Assembly (NCBI GenBank): GCA_900551755.1
Contig: URXK01000001.1
Span: 124,001 to 188,000, forward strand
Direction: 5' to 3'
DNA length: 64,000 bases
Origin: an uncultured Eubacterium sp.
GTDB taxonomy: Bacteria; Bacillota; Clostridia; Lachnospirales; CAG-274
Part shown: one piece after another, positions 8,189-17,302 of the stretch
How positions within the stretch are numbered: the first letter of the stretch is position 1
Layout of the letters: each line of letters opens with the position of its first letter
Notes under the pieces: model-generated
Database searches by the model: none
The model's input: only the letters and a program-made list of their open reading frames with translations
Told to the model about the DNA's origin: nothing
Translations under genes and position numbers: made by a program

Positions 8189-8619
8189 TGTTAATGCCTA
8201 AGAGAGTAAAAAGACGTAAGCAGTTCAGAGGTCGTATGACAGGTAAGGCTTTAAGAGGTAACAAGATTACTTACGGTGAATTCGGTATTGTTGCTATGGA
8301 GCCAGGCTGGATTACTTCAAGACAGATAGAGGCTGCCAGAATCGCTATGACTAGATACATCAAGAGAGGCGGTCAGGTTTGGATTAAGATTTTCCCAGAC
8401 AAGCCTGTTACATTAAAGCCTATGGGTACAAGAATGGGTTCTGGTAAAGGTACAACTGAGTATTGGGTATCTGTAGTTAAGCCAGGCAGAGTTATGTTTG
8501 AAATCGCTGGTGTAACTGAAGAAACAGCAAGAGAAGCTTTAAGACTTGCAGTTCATAAGTTACCTATTAAGTGTAAGATTGTATCACGCGCTGATTTAGA
8601 AAAGGAGTGTGACAATTAA
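8188..8619 (+). CDS. rplP: 50S ribosomal protein L16
   Basis: L16, 143 residues, at the A-site side of the central protuberance; it stabilises tRNA binding. [18 protein letters not shown] at the start, then [18 protein letters not shown] and [12 protein letters not shown] are diagnostic. Coupled to rpsC upstream and rpmC downstream by one-base overlaps, so the three are probably translated in near-equal amounts. Confidence 0.97.
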   Translation: MLMPKRVKRRKQFRGRMTGKALRGNKITYGEFGIVAMEPGWITSRQIEAARIAMTRYIKRGGQVWIKIFPDKPVTLKPMGTRMGSGKGTTEYWVSVVKPGRVMFEIAGVTEETAREALRLAVHKLPIKCKIVSRADLEKECDN

Positions 8620-8825
8620 TGAAGACTAAGGAATATGTTGCAGAATTAAAGAATAAGACTGTTGCTGAGTTAAATAATGAATTAGTAGAAGCAAAGAAGG
8701 AATTATTCAACTTAAGATTCCAGAATGCTACTAATCAGTTAAACAATACAGCAAGAATCAGCCTTGTTCGTAAGAACATTGCTAGAATTCAGACTGTAAT
8801 CACTCAGAAGGAAAACACACTTTAA
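8619..8825 (+). CDS. rpmC: 50S ribosomal protein L29
   Basis: L29, 68 residues, a two-helix protein beside L23 at the tunnel exit. The pattern [37 protein letters not shown] is typical. The start overlaps the rplP stop by one base with AAAGGAG about 12 bases upstream inside rplP. Size is normal. Confidence 0.95.
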   Translation: MKTKEYVAELKNKTVAELNNELVEAKKELFNLRFQNATNQLNNTARISLVRKNIARIQTVITQKENTL

Positions 8826-8855
8826 TAGTTATATAATTGGAAGGAGGACAATCTC

Positions 8856-9110
8856 GTGGAAAGAAATCTTCGTAAAACAAGAATCGGTAAGGTTATCAGT
8901 AACAAGATGGATAAGACTATCGTAGTTGCTGTTGAGAATAATGTAAGACATCCATTATATAACAAGATTGTGAAGACAACTTATAAGTTAAAGGCTCACG
9001 ATGAGAATAATGAGTGTCAGATTGGTGATAGAGTAAAAGTTATGGAAACTAGACCTTTATCAAAGGATAAGAGATGGAGATTAGTTGAAATCGTAGAAAA
9101 GGTTAAGTAA
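8856..9110 (+). CDS. rpsQ: 30S ribosomal protein S17
   Basis: S17, 84 residues, a primary 16S rRNA-binding OB-fold protein. [19 protein letters not shown] at the start, [19 protein letters not shown], and the ending [23 protein letters not shown] are diagnostic. It starts with GTG; AAGGAGG lies about 9 bases before it. The 30-base gap from rpmC has no obvious signal. Confidence 0.96.
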   Translation: MERNLRKTRIGKVISNKMDKTIVVAVENNVRHPLYNKIVKTTYKLKAHDENNECQIGDRVKVMETRPLSKDKRWRLVEIVEKVK

Positions 9111-9132
9111 TTCCTAAAGGAGGAAATCGACA

Positions 9133-9501
9133 ATGATTCAGCAGGAAAGTAGACTTGTTGTTGCTGATAACTCAGGTGCTAAGGAATTATTATGTATCAG
9201 AGTATTAGGCGGCTCAACAAGAAGATATGCTAATATTGGCGACGTTATCGTTGCTACTGTAAAAGATGCAACACCAGGCGGCGTTGTTAAGAAGGGTGAA
9301 GTAGTTAGAGCTGTTGTTGTTAGAACTGTTAAGGGTGCTTCAAGACCAGATGGTTCTTACATCAAGTTTGATGAAAATGCAGCTGTAATTATTAAGGAAG
9401 ACAAGAACCCTAGAGGTACTCGTATTTTCGGACCTGTTGCAAGAGAGCTTAGAGAAAAGCAGTATATGAAGATCTTATCTCTTGCACCTGAAGTATTATA
9501 A
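9133..9501 (+). CDS. rplN: 50S ribosomal protein L14
   Basis: L14, 122 residues, contacts 23S rRNA at the subunit interface and is the docking site of the silencing factor Rsf[35 protein letters not shown] and the [16 protein letters not shown] ending are diagnostic. AAAGGAGG stands 9 bases before the ATG. First gene of the classical L14/spc part; there is no promoter or break before it. Confidence 0.97.
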   Translation: MIQQESRLVVADNSGAKELLCIRVLGGSTRRYANIGDVIVATVKDATPGGVVKKGEVVRAVVVRTVKGASRPDGSYIKFDENAAVIIKEDKNPRGTRIFGPVARELREKQYMKILSLAPEVL

Positions 9502-9519
9502 TAGGAGGTAGGGTCACAT

Positions 9520-9822
9520 ATGAAGATTAAGAAGGGCGATAAGGTACAGGTTATCGCAGGTAAGGATAAAGGTAAGGAAGGCAAGGTACTTGTTGTAGAT
9601 GTAAAGAACAATAAGGTAATCGTTGAAGGCGTTAACAAGGTTAAGAAGCATGTTAAGCCTTCTCCAATGAACCCACAGAGCGGTATCATTGAGCAGGAAG
9701 CTGCTATTGATGCATCTAATGTTATGTATGTTTACGCAGGTAAGCCAACCAGAATTGGTTACAAGGTAGAAAACGGCACTAAGCAGAGAGTTGCTAAGGC
9801 TACTGGCGAAGTAATCGATTAA
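9520..9822 (+). CDS. rplX: 50S ribosomal protein L24
   Basis: L24, 100 residues, a KOW-domain assembly initiator that binds the 5' end of 23S rRNA. The KOW motif [20 protein letters not shown] is at the N-terminus, followed by [14 protein letters not shown] and a bacterial-type C-terminal segment. AGGAGG lies about 11 bases before the ATG. Confidence 0.96.
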   Translation: MKIKKGDKVQVIAGKDKGKEGKVLVVDVKNNKVIVEGVNKVKKHVKPSPMNPQSGIIEQEAAIDASNVMYVYAGKPTRIGYKVENGTKQRVAKATGEVID

Positions 9823-9845
9823 TTCTGTAAAGGAGGACTAAGTTC

Positions 9846-10385
9846 GTGAACGCATTTAGAGAATTTTATGAGAAGGAAGTTGCACCTGCAATGCAGGCAA
9901 AGTTTTCTTATAATAATGTAATGGAAATTCCTAAGCTTGACAAGATTGTTATCAATATGGGTCTTGGTGAAGCTAAGGATAATGCCAAGGCTATTGACTC
10001 AGCTGTAAGTGATATGGCTATTATTTCTGGTCAGAAGCCAATCGTAACAAAGGCTAAGAAGTCAATCGCTAACTTCAAGCTTAGAGCAGGTATGCCAATC
10101 GGCTGTAAGGTTACTTTAAGAGGCGAGAAGATGTATAGCTTTGCATCAAAGCTTATCAACATCTCTCTTCCTAGAGTTCGTGACTTTAGAGGTGTAAGTG
10201 CAGAGTCTTTTGACGGTAGAGGTAACTACACTTTAGGTCTTAAGGAGCAGTTAATGTTCCCAGAAATCCAGTACGATAAAATCGACAAGATTAGAGGTAT
10301 GGATATTGTATTTGTAACTACAGCAAAGACTGATGAAGAAGCTAGAGAGCTTCTTAGATTATTCGGTATGCCATTTAAGAAGTAA
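9846..10385 (+). CDS. rplE: 50S ribosomal protein L5
   Basis: L5, 179 residues, binds 5S rRNA together with L18 and forms a bridge to S13. [24 protein letters not shown]-like [37 protein letters not shown] and the [30 protein letters not shown] stretch are diagnostic. It starts with GTG preceded by AAGGAGG. Normal length. Confidence 0.97.
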   Translation: MNAFREFYEKEVAPAMQAKFSYNNVMEIPKLDKIVINMGLGEAKDNAKAIDSAVSDMAIISGQKPIVTKAKKSIANFKLRAGMPIGCKVTLRGEKMYSFASKLINISLPRVRDFRGVSAESFDGRGNYTLGLKEQLMFPEIQYDKIDKIRGMDIVFVTTAKTDEEARELLRLFGMPFKK

Positions 10386-10399
10386 GGAGGCAAATGATT

Positions 10400-10585
10400 A
10401 TGGCAAAGACATCAATGAAAGTAAAGCAGGCAAGAAAGCCTAAGTTTTCAACTCAGAGCTATACTCGTTGTAGAATTTGCGGAAGACCACACGGTTATTT
10501 AAGAAAGTTTGGTATCTGTAGAATTTGCTTCCGTGAATTAGCTTACAAGGGTGAAATCCCTGGTGTTAAGAAGGCTAGCTGGTAA
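10400..10585 (+). CDS. rpsZ: 30S ribosomal protein S14, zinc type
   Basis: The 61-residue S14 type Z. Four cysteines in [20 protein letters not shown] form the zinc ribbon, which marks the zinc-dependent form found in most Firmicutes; the family also has longer zinc-free paralogues, not seen here. An ATG at 10394 is in frame but sits only 4 bases from the AGGAGG; the ATG at 10400 gives the usual MAKTSMK start and is preferred. Confidence 0.96.
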   Translation: MAKTSMKVKQARKPKFSTQSYTRCRICGRPHGYLRKFGICRICFRELAYKGEIPGVKKASW

Positions 10586-10605
10586 TTTGAAAGGAGGATT
10601 TTGAA

Positions 10606-11007
10606 ATGTCAATGAGTGATCCAATTGCAGATATGCTCACTAGAATTAGAAATGCAAACACTGCTAAGCACGATACTGTAGATGTACCTTCAAGCAAGAT
10701 GAAGGAGGCTATCGCTAACATCCTTACAAATGAAGGCTATATTGCAGGTTATGAAATTATAGAAGACGGCGTAAAGAAGACTATGCACATTACTCTTAAG
10801 TATGGTGTAGATAAGAATGAAAAGGTTATCTCTGGTATTAAGAGAATTTCTAAGCCTGGTCTTAGAGTTTACGCTAACAGAGATGAGTTACCAAGAGTTT
10901 TAGGTGGTATGGGTACTGCTATTGTTTCTACAAACAAGGGCGTTATCACTGATAAGGAAGCTAGAAAGCTCGGCGTTGGCGGCGAAGTAATCGCTTACGT
11001 ATGGTAA
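10606..11007 (+). CDS. rpsH: 30S ribosomal protein S8
   Basis: S8, 133 residues, a primary 16S rRNA-binding protein; in E. coli it also represses the spc operon. [22 protein letters not shown] at the start and [45 protein letters not shown] at the end are diagnostic. AAGGAGG stands 9 bases before the first ATG; a second ATG two codons later could also serve. Confidence 0.97.
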   Translation: MSMSDPIADMLTRIRNANTAKHDTVDVPSSKMKEAIANILTNEGYIAGYEIIEDGVKKTMHITLKYGVDKNEKVISGIKRISKPGLRVYANRDELPRVLGGMGTAIVSTNKGVITDKEARKLGVGGEVIAYVW

Positions 11008-11025
11008 TAGAAGGAGGTAAATTAT

Positions 11026-11568
11026 ATGTCACGTATAGGTAAATTACCTGTTGCTATTCCAGCTGGCGTAGAAGTTAAGCTTGAGGATGGTAACGTAATT
11101 ACTGTTAAGGGACCTAAGGGTACTTTAACTCGTAAGTTAGTTGATGACTTAACAATCGAGGTTACAGATGCTGAGGTTACAGTAACTAGACCTAGCGATT
11201 TAAAGAGATATAAGCAGTTACACGGTTTAACTAGAACACTTATTGCTAATATGGTAGAGGGTGTTACTAATGGTTACAAGAAGGAGCTTGAAATCAACGG
11301 TGTTGGTTACAGAGCTGCAAAGTCTGGTAACAAGCTTACATTAACACTTGGTTACTCTCACCCAGTAGAAATGATTGATCCAGAAGGTATCACAACTACT
11401 CTTGAAGGTAACAACAAGATTATCGTTGAAGGTATCGATAAGGAAAAGGTTGGTCAGTTCGCTGCTGAAATCAGAACTAAGAGACCACCAGAGCCATATA
11501 AGGGCAAGGGTATCAAGTACACAACTGAAACAATCAGAAGAAAAGTTGGTAAGACTGGTAAGAAGTAA
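11026..11568 (+). CDS. rplF: 50S ribosomal protein L6
   Basis: L6, 180 residues, two related domains that bind near the sarcin-ricin loop. [50 protein letters not shown] and the ending [29 protein letters not shown] are diagnostic. AAGGAGG lies about 10 bases before the ATG. Confidence 0.97.
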   Translation: MSRIGKLPVAIPAGVEVKLEDGNVITVKGPKGTLTRKLVDDLTIEVTDAEVTVTRPSDLKRYKQLHGLTRTLIANMVEGVTNGYKKELEINGVGYRAAKSGNKLTLTLGYSHPVEMIDPEGITTTLEGNNKIIVEGIDKEKVGQFAAEIRTKRPPEPYKGKGIKYTTETIRRKVGKTGKK

Positions 11569-11586
11569 TAAAGGAGTGAATGTGAG

Positions 11587-11955
11587 ATGATTAGAAAGCC
11601 ATCACGTTCAGATGCCAGAGCTAAGAGACATTACAGATTACGTAATAAAATCTCTGGTACAGCTGAACAGCCAAGATTGGCAGTATTTAGATCAAATATG
11701 CATATTTATGCACAGATCATTGATGATACAGTAGGTAATACACTTTGTGCTGCTTCTACTATGGAAGCTGACATCAAGGCTAAGATTTCTAAGACTAACG
11801 ATGTTGAAGCTGCTAAGGCTGTTGGCGAAGCAGTAGCTAAGAAGGCACTTGAAAAGGGTATTACAACAGTAGTATTCGACAGAGGCGGATTTGTATATCA
11901 TGGTAAGATTCAGGCTTTAGCTGATGCTGCCAGAGAAGCAGGTCTTCAGTTCTAA
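11587..11955 (+). CDS. rplR: 50S ribosomal protein L18
   Basis: L18, 122 residues, carries 5S rRNA into the large subunit with L5. [34 protein letters not shown] and the C-terminal [30 protein letters not shown] are diagnostic. AAAGGAG stands about 11 bases before the ATG. Confidence 0.97.
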   Translation: MIRKPSRSDARAKRHYRLRNKISGTAEQPRLAVFRSNMHIYAQIIDDTVGNTLCAASTMEADIKAKISKTNDVEAAKAVGEAVAKKALEKGITTVVFDRGGFVYHGKIQALADAAREAGLQF

Positions 11956-11971
11956 TTAAGGAGGGAAAAAC

Positions 11972-12478
11972 GTGAAAACTAAAATCGATGTAAGTACCCT
12001 TGATTTAAAGGATAATGTTGTTACAATTAAGAGAGTAACAAAGACTGTTAAGGGTGGTCGTACAATGCGTTTCTCTGCTTTAGTTGTAGTAGGCGACGGT
12101 AACGGTCACGTAGGCGTAGGTATTGGTAAGGCTATCGAAATCCCAGACGCAATCCGTAAGGGTAAGGAAGATGCTATCAAGAATATCGTTTATGTTGAGA
12201 GAAACGAAAACAATAGTATATATCATGAAATCTACGGTAAGTATGGTAGCTCAAGCGTACTTTTAAAGCCAGCTGCTGAAGGTACTGGTATCATCGCAGG
12301 TGGTCCTGCGAGAGCCGTACTTGAGTTAGCAGGTATCAAGAACATCAGAGCAAAGTCTTTAGGTTCTAGAAACAAGAAGAACGTTGTTAACGCTACACTT
12401 GAAGGTTTAGCATCTGTTACTTCTCCAGAGAAGGTAGCTAGACTTCGTGGTAAGACTGTAGAAGAAATAATGGGCTAA
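11972..12478 (+). CDS. rpsE: 30S ribosomal protein S5
   Basis: S5, 168 residues, acts in decoding fidelity and lines the mRNA entry channel. The RNA-binding [28 protein letters not shown] stretch and the [23 protein letters not shown] segment are diagnostic. It starts with GTG; AAGGAGGG lies about 7 bases before it. Confidence 0.97.
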   Translation: MKTKIDVSTLDLKDNVVTIKRVTKTVKGGRTMRFSALVVVGDGNGHVGVGIGKAIEIPDAIRKGKEDAIKNIVYVERNENNSIYHEIYGKYGSSSVLLKPAAEGTGIIAGGPARAVLELAGIKNIRAKSLGSRNKKNVVNATLEGLASVTSPEKVARLRGKTVEEIMG

Positions 12479-12496
12479 TAAGGGAGGAAAATTGAG

Positions 12497-12670
12497 ATGT
12501 TAAGAATTACATTAGTTAAGTCAACAATCGGTGCAATCCCTAAGCACAAGAAGACAGTTGAAGCTCTTGGTTTAAAGAAGCTTCACGCTGTTGTAGAGCA
12601 GCAGGATAATGCTGCAATCAGAGGTATGCTTAATCAGGTAAGACATTTGGTTAAGGTTGAAGAAATCTAA
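12497..12670 (+). CDS. rpmD: 50S ribosomal protein L30
   Basis: L30, 57 residues, a small protein on the 23S domain II surface. The translation runs [28 protein letters not shown] and [15 protein letters not shown], the full L30 pattern. GGGAGG lies about 10 bases before the ATG. It fits exactly into the rpsE-rplO gap, where L30 is found in this operon type. Confidence 0.95.
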   Translation: MLRITLVKSTIGAIPKHKKTVEALGLKKLHAVVEQQDNAAIRGMLNQVRHLVKVEEI

Positions 12671-12690
12671 TTTTAAGGAGGTGCGTCCTA

Positions 12691-13134
12691 ATGTTTTTAA
12701 ATGAATTAAAGCCAGCTGAAGGCTCTACATCTAAGAAGTTTAGAACTGGTAGAGGTCACGGTTCAGGTAATGGTAAGACTGCTGGTAAGGGTCATAAGGG
12801 TCAGAACGCTCGTTCAGGCGGTGGCGTTAGACCTGGTTTCGAAGGTGGTCAGATGCCACTTTATAGAAGAATCCCTAAGAGAGGTTTTAAGTGCATTAAT
12901 TCTAAGAACATTGTTGCTATAAACTTAAGTCTTTTAAATGATAGATTTGAGGATGGTGCTGATGTTACTGTTGAGGCATTAATGGATAAGGGTATTATCT
13001 CTAATGCTAGAGACGGCGTTAAGATTTTAGGTAACGGTGAAGTTACAAAGAAGCTTAATGTTCAGGTTAACTACTACAGCAATTCTGCAAAGGAAAAGAT
13101 TGAGGCTGCAGGCGGAAAAGCAGAGGTGATCTAA
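12691..13134 (+). CDS. rplO: 50S ribosomal protein L15
   Basis: L15, 147 residues, a late-assembly protein with a long basic glycine-rich N-terminal tail: [21 protein letters not shown] followed by [26 protein letters not shown]. The globular end [17 protein letters not shown] is typical. AAGGAGG lies about 9 bases before the ATG. The stop overlaps the secY start (TAATG), coupling the two. Confidence 0.97.
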   Translation: MFLNELKPAEGSTSKKFRTGRGHGSGNGKTAGKGHKGQNARSGGGVRPGFEGGQMPLYRRIPKRGFKCINSKNIVAINLSLLNDRFEDGADVTVEALMDKGIISNARDGVKILGNGEVTKKLNVQVNYYSNSAKEKIEAAGGKAEVI

Positions 13135-14390
13135 TGTTTAGTATACTTCGTAATGCTTTTACAGTTAAAGAAATTCGTACTAAGATATTATATATGTTAT
13201 TAGTATTATTCCTCATTAGAATTGGTACACATTTACCAATTCCAGGTCTTGATATTAATCAGCTTGCTAACAGTGATAATCAGAATACATTGTATTCTCT
13301 TATCACTGGAGGAAATTACGGTACAATTTTTGCGATGGGTATTGGACCATATATCAATGCTTCCATCATTATGCAGCTTTTAACTGTTGCTATTCCTAAG
13401 TTAGAGCAGATTCAAAAAGATGGCGAAGAGGGTAGAAAGAAAATTTCTCAGTATACTAGATACGCTGCTGTTATTTTGGCTTTACTTCAGGGTGCAGGTC
13501 AGGTTTATACTGTACATTCTGCTTTCACAAACCCTAATTGGTTAGTATATATCGTTGGTTTAATATCAATGGTAACTGGTACTATCTTTATTATGTGGTT
13601 AGGTGAAAAATTAACTGATATTGGTATCGGTAACGGTGCTTCATTTATCATTTTTGCTAACATTCTTCAAAATCTTGATGATGGTGTTAAGAATTTAGCT
13701 ATTAGTGCTCAGGGTAGTGCTATGGGTTGGATTAAAATCATAGTTATCCTTGTTGTACTTGTTATTGTTATGGCTTTTGTTATTATTGTTCAGGATGGTG
13801 AAAGAAGAATTCCTGTTCAGTATTCTAAAAAGCTTGTGGGTAACAGAATGATGGGTGGTCAGAGCTCTTACATTCCTGTTAAGGTAAATATTGCTGGTGT
13901 TATGGCAATTATCTTTGCTATCTCACTTTTACAGTTCCCACAGACTATTAACCAGCTTTTCAACAATAGTGTACTTACTTGGATTAGTACAAGATTAGAA
14001 TTAACTTATTTAGTTAAGGGATTTATTCCTGCTGGTGCAATTATTTACATTATACTTATATTCTGCTTCACATTCTTCTACACTTCATTTGCATTTAATT
14101 CAATTGAAGTAGCTGAGAATATGAAAAAGAGTGGTGGCTTTGTTCCTGGTATTAGACCTGGTAAGCCAACATCTGACTATATTCAGAATATTGTAGACAG
14201 AATTTCTTTAATTGGTGCAATCACTTATGCTGTTATTGCTATGGTACCTATTGTTCTTCAGTGGGTAACTGGTATTAATATGGGCTTTGGTGGTACTACA
14301 TTACTTATCGTTTCTGGCGTTGCTCTTGAATTAATTAAGCAGCTTGAAACTCAGTTATTAATGAGACACTATAAGGGATTCTTAAATTAA
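13134..14390 (+). CDS. secY: protein translocase subunit SecY
   Basis: SecY, 418 residues, the channel of the Sec translocon. Ten membrane helices are visible, with RIGTHLPIPGLD before the plug region, MGIGPYINASIIMQLL (helix 2), and the cytoplasmic loop GERRIPVQYSKK with conserved basic residues. It follows rplO with a one-base overlap, the ancestral position. Shorter cytoplasmic C-terminus as usual in Firmicutes. A 10-bp hairpin lies 13 bases past the stop. Confidence 0.97.
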   Translation: MFSILRNAFTVKEIRTKILYMLLVLFLIRIGTHLPIPGLDINQLANSDNQNTLYSLITGGNYGTIFAMGIGPYINASIIMQLLTVAIPKLEQIQKDGEEGRKKISQYTRYAAVILALLQGAGQVYTVHSAFTNPNWLVYIVGLISMVTGTIFIMWLGEKLTDIGIGNGASFIIFANILQNLDDGVKNLAISAQGSAMGWIKIIVILVVLVIVMAFVIIVQDGERRIPVQYSKKLVGNRMMGGQSSYIPVKVNIAGVMAIIFAISLLQFPQTINQLFNNSVLTWISTRLELTYLVKGFIPAGAIIYIILIFCFTFFYTSFAFNSIEVAENMKKSGGFVPGIRPGKPTSDYIQNIVDRISLIGAITYAVIAMVPIVLQWVTGINMGFGGTTLLIVSGVALELIKQLETQLLMRHYKGFLN

Positions 14391-14402
14391 TTATATATCT
14401 TA

Positions 14403-14428
14403 GTTCCCCTGATTTAATTCAGGGGAAC
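14403..14428 (+). other. 10-bp hairpin between secY and adk
   Basis: GTTCCCCTGA pairs with TCAGGGGAAC around a TTTAAT loop. No T-run follows, so termination is unlikely. It could protect or process the mRNA at the junction between the ribosomal and the adk-map part. Confidence 0.6.
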
Positions 14429-14450
14429 CAATATAAGGGGATGCAAAATA

Positions 14451-15089
14451 ATGAAATTAGTTCTTATTGGCTGTCCTGGTGCAGGCAAGGGTACTCAGGC
14501 TAAAATGCTTTCTAAGAAGTATGGTATTGCTCATATTTCTACTGGTGATTTATTAAGAGAGCAGATGAAGCAAGGTACTGAACTTGGTAAAAAAGTTAGT
14601 GCAATTATGGAAGCTGGTGGCTTAGTATCAGATGATATTGTTTCAGCAATGCTTGCTGAAAGAATTAAGGCTGATGATTGTAAGAATGGTTACATTTTAG
14701 ATGGTTATCCAAGAAATGTTAGCCAGGCTGAAGGCTTAAATGATATTGTTGGCAGTCTTGATAAGGTTATCTGCTATGAAGTTGATGATAATATTATTGT
14801 TGACAGAATGGTAGGCAGAAGAAGCTGTCCAAACTGTGGTAAGATGTATCATACAAAGTACAATCCTCCTAAGGTTGAGGGTAAGTGCGATGATTGTAAT
14901 GAAGCTCTTATTCAGCGTAAGGATGATAACGAAGAAACAGTTGTCAACAGATTAAAGGTATACCACGAAACTACTGCTCCTGTTATAGATTACTATGACA
15001 AGAAGGGTATTCTTTTAAAGACTAGTGGTGTAGGCGACATTAACGAAATATTTGAAAATGTTTGCAAAGCATTAGAAGGTATTAAATAA
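14451..15089 (+). CDS. adk: adenylate kinase
   Basis: Adenylate kinase, 212 residues, interconverts ATP + AMP and 2 ADP. The P-loop GCPGAGKGTQ is at residues 7-16, the AMP-binding ISTGDLLRE follows, and DGYPRN is the nucleotide-sensing motif. The LID has CPNCGKMYH and CDDC, four cysteines that bind zinc as in many Gram-positive enzymes. AAGGGG lies before the ATG. The stop overlaps the map start by one base. Confidence 0.97.
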   Translation: MKLVLIGCPGAGKGTQAKMLSKKYGIAHISTGDLLREQMKQGTELGKKVSAIMEAGGLVSDDIVSAMLAERIKADDCKNGYILDGYPRNVSQAEGLNDIVGSLDKVICYEVDDNIIVDRMVGRRSCPNCGKMYHTKYNPPKVEGKCDDCNEALIQRKDDNEETVVNRLKVYHETTAPVIDYYDKKGILLKTSGVGDINEIFENVCKALEGIK

Positions 15090-15850
15090 TGTCTATTAAA
15101 ATAAAGAAAGAAACACATATAGAGGCAATGAGAATTGCTGGTAGAATTACAGGTGAAACCCTTAATCTTCTTGAAAAGGAAATTAAGCCCGGTATGACTA
15201 CTAAAGATTTAGACAGGATTGCTGAGGAATATATAAGAGCACAAGGTGCTGTTCCTTCCTTTAAAGGTCTATATGGTTATCCAGCCTCAATATGTGCCTC
15301 AGTTAATAATGAAATTATTCACGGTATTCCTGGTAAACGAGTTTTACGGGAAGGTGATATAATAAGTATTGATACAGGTGCATTTATAAAAGGTTTTCAC
15401 GGTGACGCAGCAAGAACTTTTGCTGTGGGTAATATTTCACAAGAGGCTCAAAAGCTTATTGATGTAACTAGAGAAAGCTTTTTTAGAGGTATAAAGTATG
15501 CAAAAAGTGGTAATCATCTATGTGAAATATCAGGAGCTATACAAGATTATGTAGAAGCAAATGGTTTTTCAGTAGTTCGTGATTATGTAGGGCATGGCAT
15601 CGGAAGAGAAATGCATGAGGACCCTAATGTTCCAAATTATAGATTTGGTAAAAGAGGTCCTAAGCTCATAAAGGGTATGGCGTTGGCTATTGAGCCAATG
15701 GTTAATGTAGGTAGCTACAAGGTTAAACAGTTAAGCGACGGCTGGACTGTAGTAACTAGAGATGGTAGCCTTGCAGCCCATTATGAAAATACGGTTCTCA
15801 TAACTGATGGTGAGCCTGAGCTTTTAACCTTAGTAACAAACGCTGAATAG
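15089..15850 (+). CDS. map: methionine aminopeptidase type I
   Basis: Methionine aminopeptidase, 253 residues, removes the initiator methionine from nascent proteins. Metal ligands of the pita-bread fold are visible: D in SIDTGAFIKG, D in HGDAARTF, H in GHGIGREMHE, E in AIEPMVN and the last E in HYENTVLIT. The histidine in NNEIIHGIPG contacts substrate. No SH3-like N-terminal extension, so it is type Ia. Coupled to adk by a one-base overlap. Confidence 0.96.
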   Translation: MSIKIKKETHIEAMRIAGRITGETLNLLEKEIKPGMTTKDLDRIAEEYIRAQGAVPSFKGLYGYPASICASVNNEIIHGIPGKRVLREGDIISIDTGAFIKGFHGDAARTFAVGNISQEAQKLIDVTRESFFRGIKYAKSGNHLCEISGAIQDYVEANGFSVVRDYVGHGIGREMHEDPNVPNYRFGKRGPKLIKGMALAIEPMVNVGSYKVKQLSDGWTVVTRDGSLAAHYENTVLITDGEPELLTLVTNAE

Positions 15851-15880
15851 TCAGTAGTTTATAAAGTAGGGGTGAAGGAA

Positions 15881-16135
15881 TTGTATTCAAAAGGTCAAGT
15901 TGTTTTTTCAAAAAGCGGCAGAGATAAAGGAAAGGCTTTTATTGTTTATGATTACAATGAAGAATTTGTCTTTATAGTTGACGGGGTTTTGAGGAAATTA
16001 GAAAAACCAAAGAAAAAGAAAAAAATTCATATTCAGATTTCTAAAATAGTAAATGAGGAAATCAAAAGCAAGCTTGAAAATGGATTGTATATTCTCGATT
16101 CTGATATAAAAAAAGCTCTGGCTAAATATAATTAA
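15881..16135 (+). CDS. KOW-domain RNA-binding protein
   Basis: A short basic protein (84 residues from the TTG) with a KOW-type fold: GQVVFSKSGRDKGKAFIV resembles the L14e/L24 KOW motif, and KKKKKIHIQ provides a basic patch. Members of this family stand between map and infA across Firmicutes and are thought to bind RNA or the ribosome; function is not known. The frame is open from GTG 15872, but AGGGG at 15868-15872 overlaps that codon and lies 8 bases before TTG 15881, so I prefer the TTG. The extra three residues would not change the domain. Confidence 0.75.
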   Translation: MYSKGQVVFSKSGRDKGKAFIVYDYNEEFVFIVDGVLRKLEKPKKKKKIHIQISKIVNEEIKSKLENGLYILDSDIKKALAKYN

Positions 16136-16171
16136 CAAGATGGAAAGAGATTGTGAAGGAGGTAGAGAGCC

Positions 16172-16411
16172 TTGGCAAAGGACGATGTAATTGAAGTTGA
16201 AGGCACTGTCCTAGAAAAGCTTCCAAACGCTATGTTCCAGGTTGAACTGGACAATGGACATAAGATTATTGCTCATCTCTCAGGTAAGTTAAGAAAGAAT
16301 TTCATCAGAATTATCCCTGGTGATAGTGTTAAGATTGAAATGTCACCTTATGATTTAACTAAGGGTAGAATTACTTGGAGAGGCAAAGTGAGAAAGGAGA
16401 ATGAACAATGA
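16172..16411 (+). CDS. infA: translation initiation factor IF-1
   Basis: IF-1, 79 residues, an OB-fold factor that blocks the A site during initiation. [46 protein letters not shown] is diagnostic. It starts with TTG at 16172; AAGGAGGT (16157-16164) stands 7 bases before, which makes the rare start convincing. The last bases ATGA overlap the rpmJ start. Confidence 0.95.
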   Translation: MAKDDVIEVEGTVLEKLPNAMFQVELDNGHKIIAHLSGKLRKNFIRIIPGDSVKIEMSPYDLTKGRITWRGKVRKENEQ

Positions 16412-16521
16412 AGGTTAGACCATCTGTAAAACCAATGTGTGAAAAGTGTAGAGTAATTAAGAGAAAGGGTTCTGTTAGAGTAATCTGCGAAAACCCTAAG
16501 CATAAGCAGAGACAGGGTTAA
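16408..16521 (+). CDS. rpmJ: 50S ribosomal protein L36
   Basis: L36, 37 residues, the smallest large-subunit protein. [21 protein letters not shown] and the later [13 protein letters not shown] carry three cysteines and a histidine at C11, C14, C27 and H32, the zinc-binding form. The ATG overlaps the infA stop (ATGA), with AAAGGAG 10 bases upstream. The stop codon lies in the loop of the terminator that follows, so this gene ends the upstream transcript. Confidence 0.96.
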   Translation: MKVRPSVKPMCEKCRVIKRKGSVRVICENPKHKQRQG

Positions 16522-16536
16522 TAGCCCTGTCTTTTT
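16511..16536 (+). terminator. terminator overlapping the end of rpmJ
   Basis: GACAGGG (16511-16517) pairs with CCCTGTC (16525-16531), loop TTAATAG, followed by TTTTT. The rpmJ stop codon sits in the loop. This divides the spc/infA transcript from the alpha operon. Confidence 0.8.
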
Positions 16537-16552
16537 CATTGGAGAAGATTAA

Positions 16553-17047
16553 GTGTTTGAAATCAAATTCCATTGCTCAAACAAAATGTTATGGGAATAT
16601 GTATATAAGGTACTATGCAAAAAATTTATTATTGCAAATATTATAATAACTTTAATTGGTGCTTTAATAACAGCTTGGTCATTTTATACTATTGATGAAA
16701 ACTTAGCTGTTGTAGGATTTACCTTACTTTTTTTAGGAATAGTTGAAATATTTATTGTTCCACCAATAACTGCAATATCAATGATTAAAAGTGGAAAACA
16801 AATTCATAATGGTGTTAGTTATGAAACTGTAGTGACATTTGATAAAAATATTAAAATGGTTGAAGGCAATGTTTCGTTAATTGTTGAATATTCGCAAATT
16901 ATTAAAATATATCAATTAAAATATTCTTATATATTGATGTTTGGCAAAAAAAATGCTATAATTCTTAGTAAGGAAGGATTTAGTGGCATAAACTATGATG
17001 AATTTAAGAAGTATATTAAAGAAAGATGCAATAATTTAAAGAATTAA
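16553..17047 (+). CDS. YcxB-like membrane protein
   Basis: A 164-residue protein with two adjacent membrane helices (about residues 25-45 and 52-75) and a C-terminal soluble domain of about 85 residues. The layout, and the late YSYILMFGKKNAIILSKEGF strand pair, resemble the YcxB-like family of unknown function. Start is GTG 16553 with GGAGAAG about 6 bases upstream. It lies between rpmJ and rpsM, where no gene is expected in this operon, behind the rpmJ terminator. Lysine is mostly AAA, unlike the AAG-rich ribosomal genes on both sides, suggesting a later insertion. Confidence 0.7.
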   Translation: MFEIKFHCSNKMLWEYVYKVLCKKFIIANIIITLIGALITAWSFYTIDENLAVVGFTLLFLGIVEIFIVPPITAISMIKSGKQIHNGVSYETVVTFDKNIKMVEGNVSLIVEYSQIIKIYQLKYSYILMFGKKNAIILSKEGFSGINYDEFKKYIKERCNNLKN

Positions 17048-17085
17048 ATGTTAATAAAGTTCACAAAATATTTACAATATTTTTC

Positions 17086-17114
17086 TTGATTTTATATTGC
17101 AACTATGGTATACT
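17086..17114 (+). promoter_or_regulatory. promoter of the alpha operon
   Basis: TTGATT (17086-17091) and TATACT (17109-17114) with a 17-base spacer; TGG just before the -10 gives an extended -10. Start of transcription expected near 17121. Confidence 0.7.
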
Positions 17115-17120
17115 TCTATC

Positions 17121-17302
17121 TTGGTGAATGTTTATTTTAACTTTATATTTTATGGTTTGAGAGGGTTAATTCCCCTTGAAGGCCTCATGGCTGGCGTCGG
17201 GACGCGGCTGCCCTGATGCAAATTTGTTGAGATAAATATTACACCTCGCAGTTTAACTGCAATGTAACTATAAAATACTATTTATATGAAAGAGGTGCAA
17301 TT
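17121..17302 (+). promoter_or_regulatory. structured leader of the alpha operon
   Basis: A GC-rich core (about 17160-17216) in an AT-rich background can fold as TCA-GGC-GCGT, loop CGGG, ACGC-GCC-TGA with small internal loops. Downstream, CACCTC (17242-17247) is complementary to the rpsM ribosome site GAGGTG (17292-17297), with a GCAGT/ACTGC hairpin between. Because rpsD lies in this operon, feedback by S4 as in the E. coli alpha operon is a reasonable hypothesis; no homology of structure was tested. Confidence 0.55.

Noticed and set aside
11375..11590. Second forward frame inside rplF
   Set aside because: It overlaps rplF in another frame and has no family resemblance; a shadow of AAG/GTT-rich codons.
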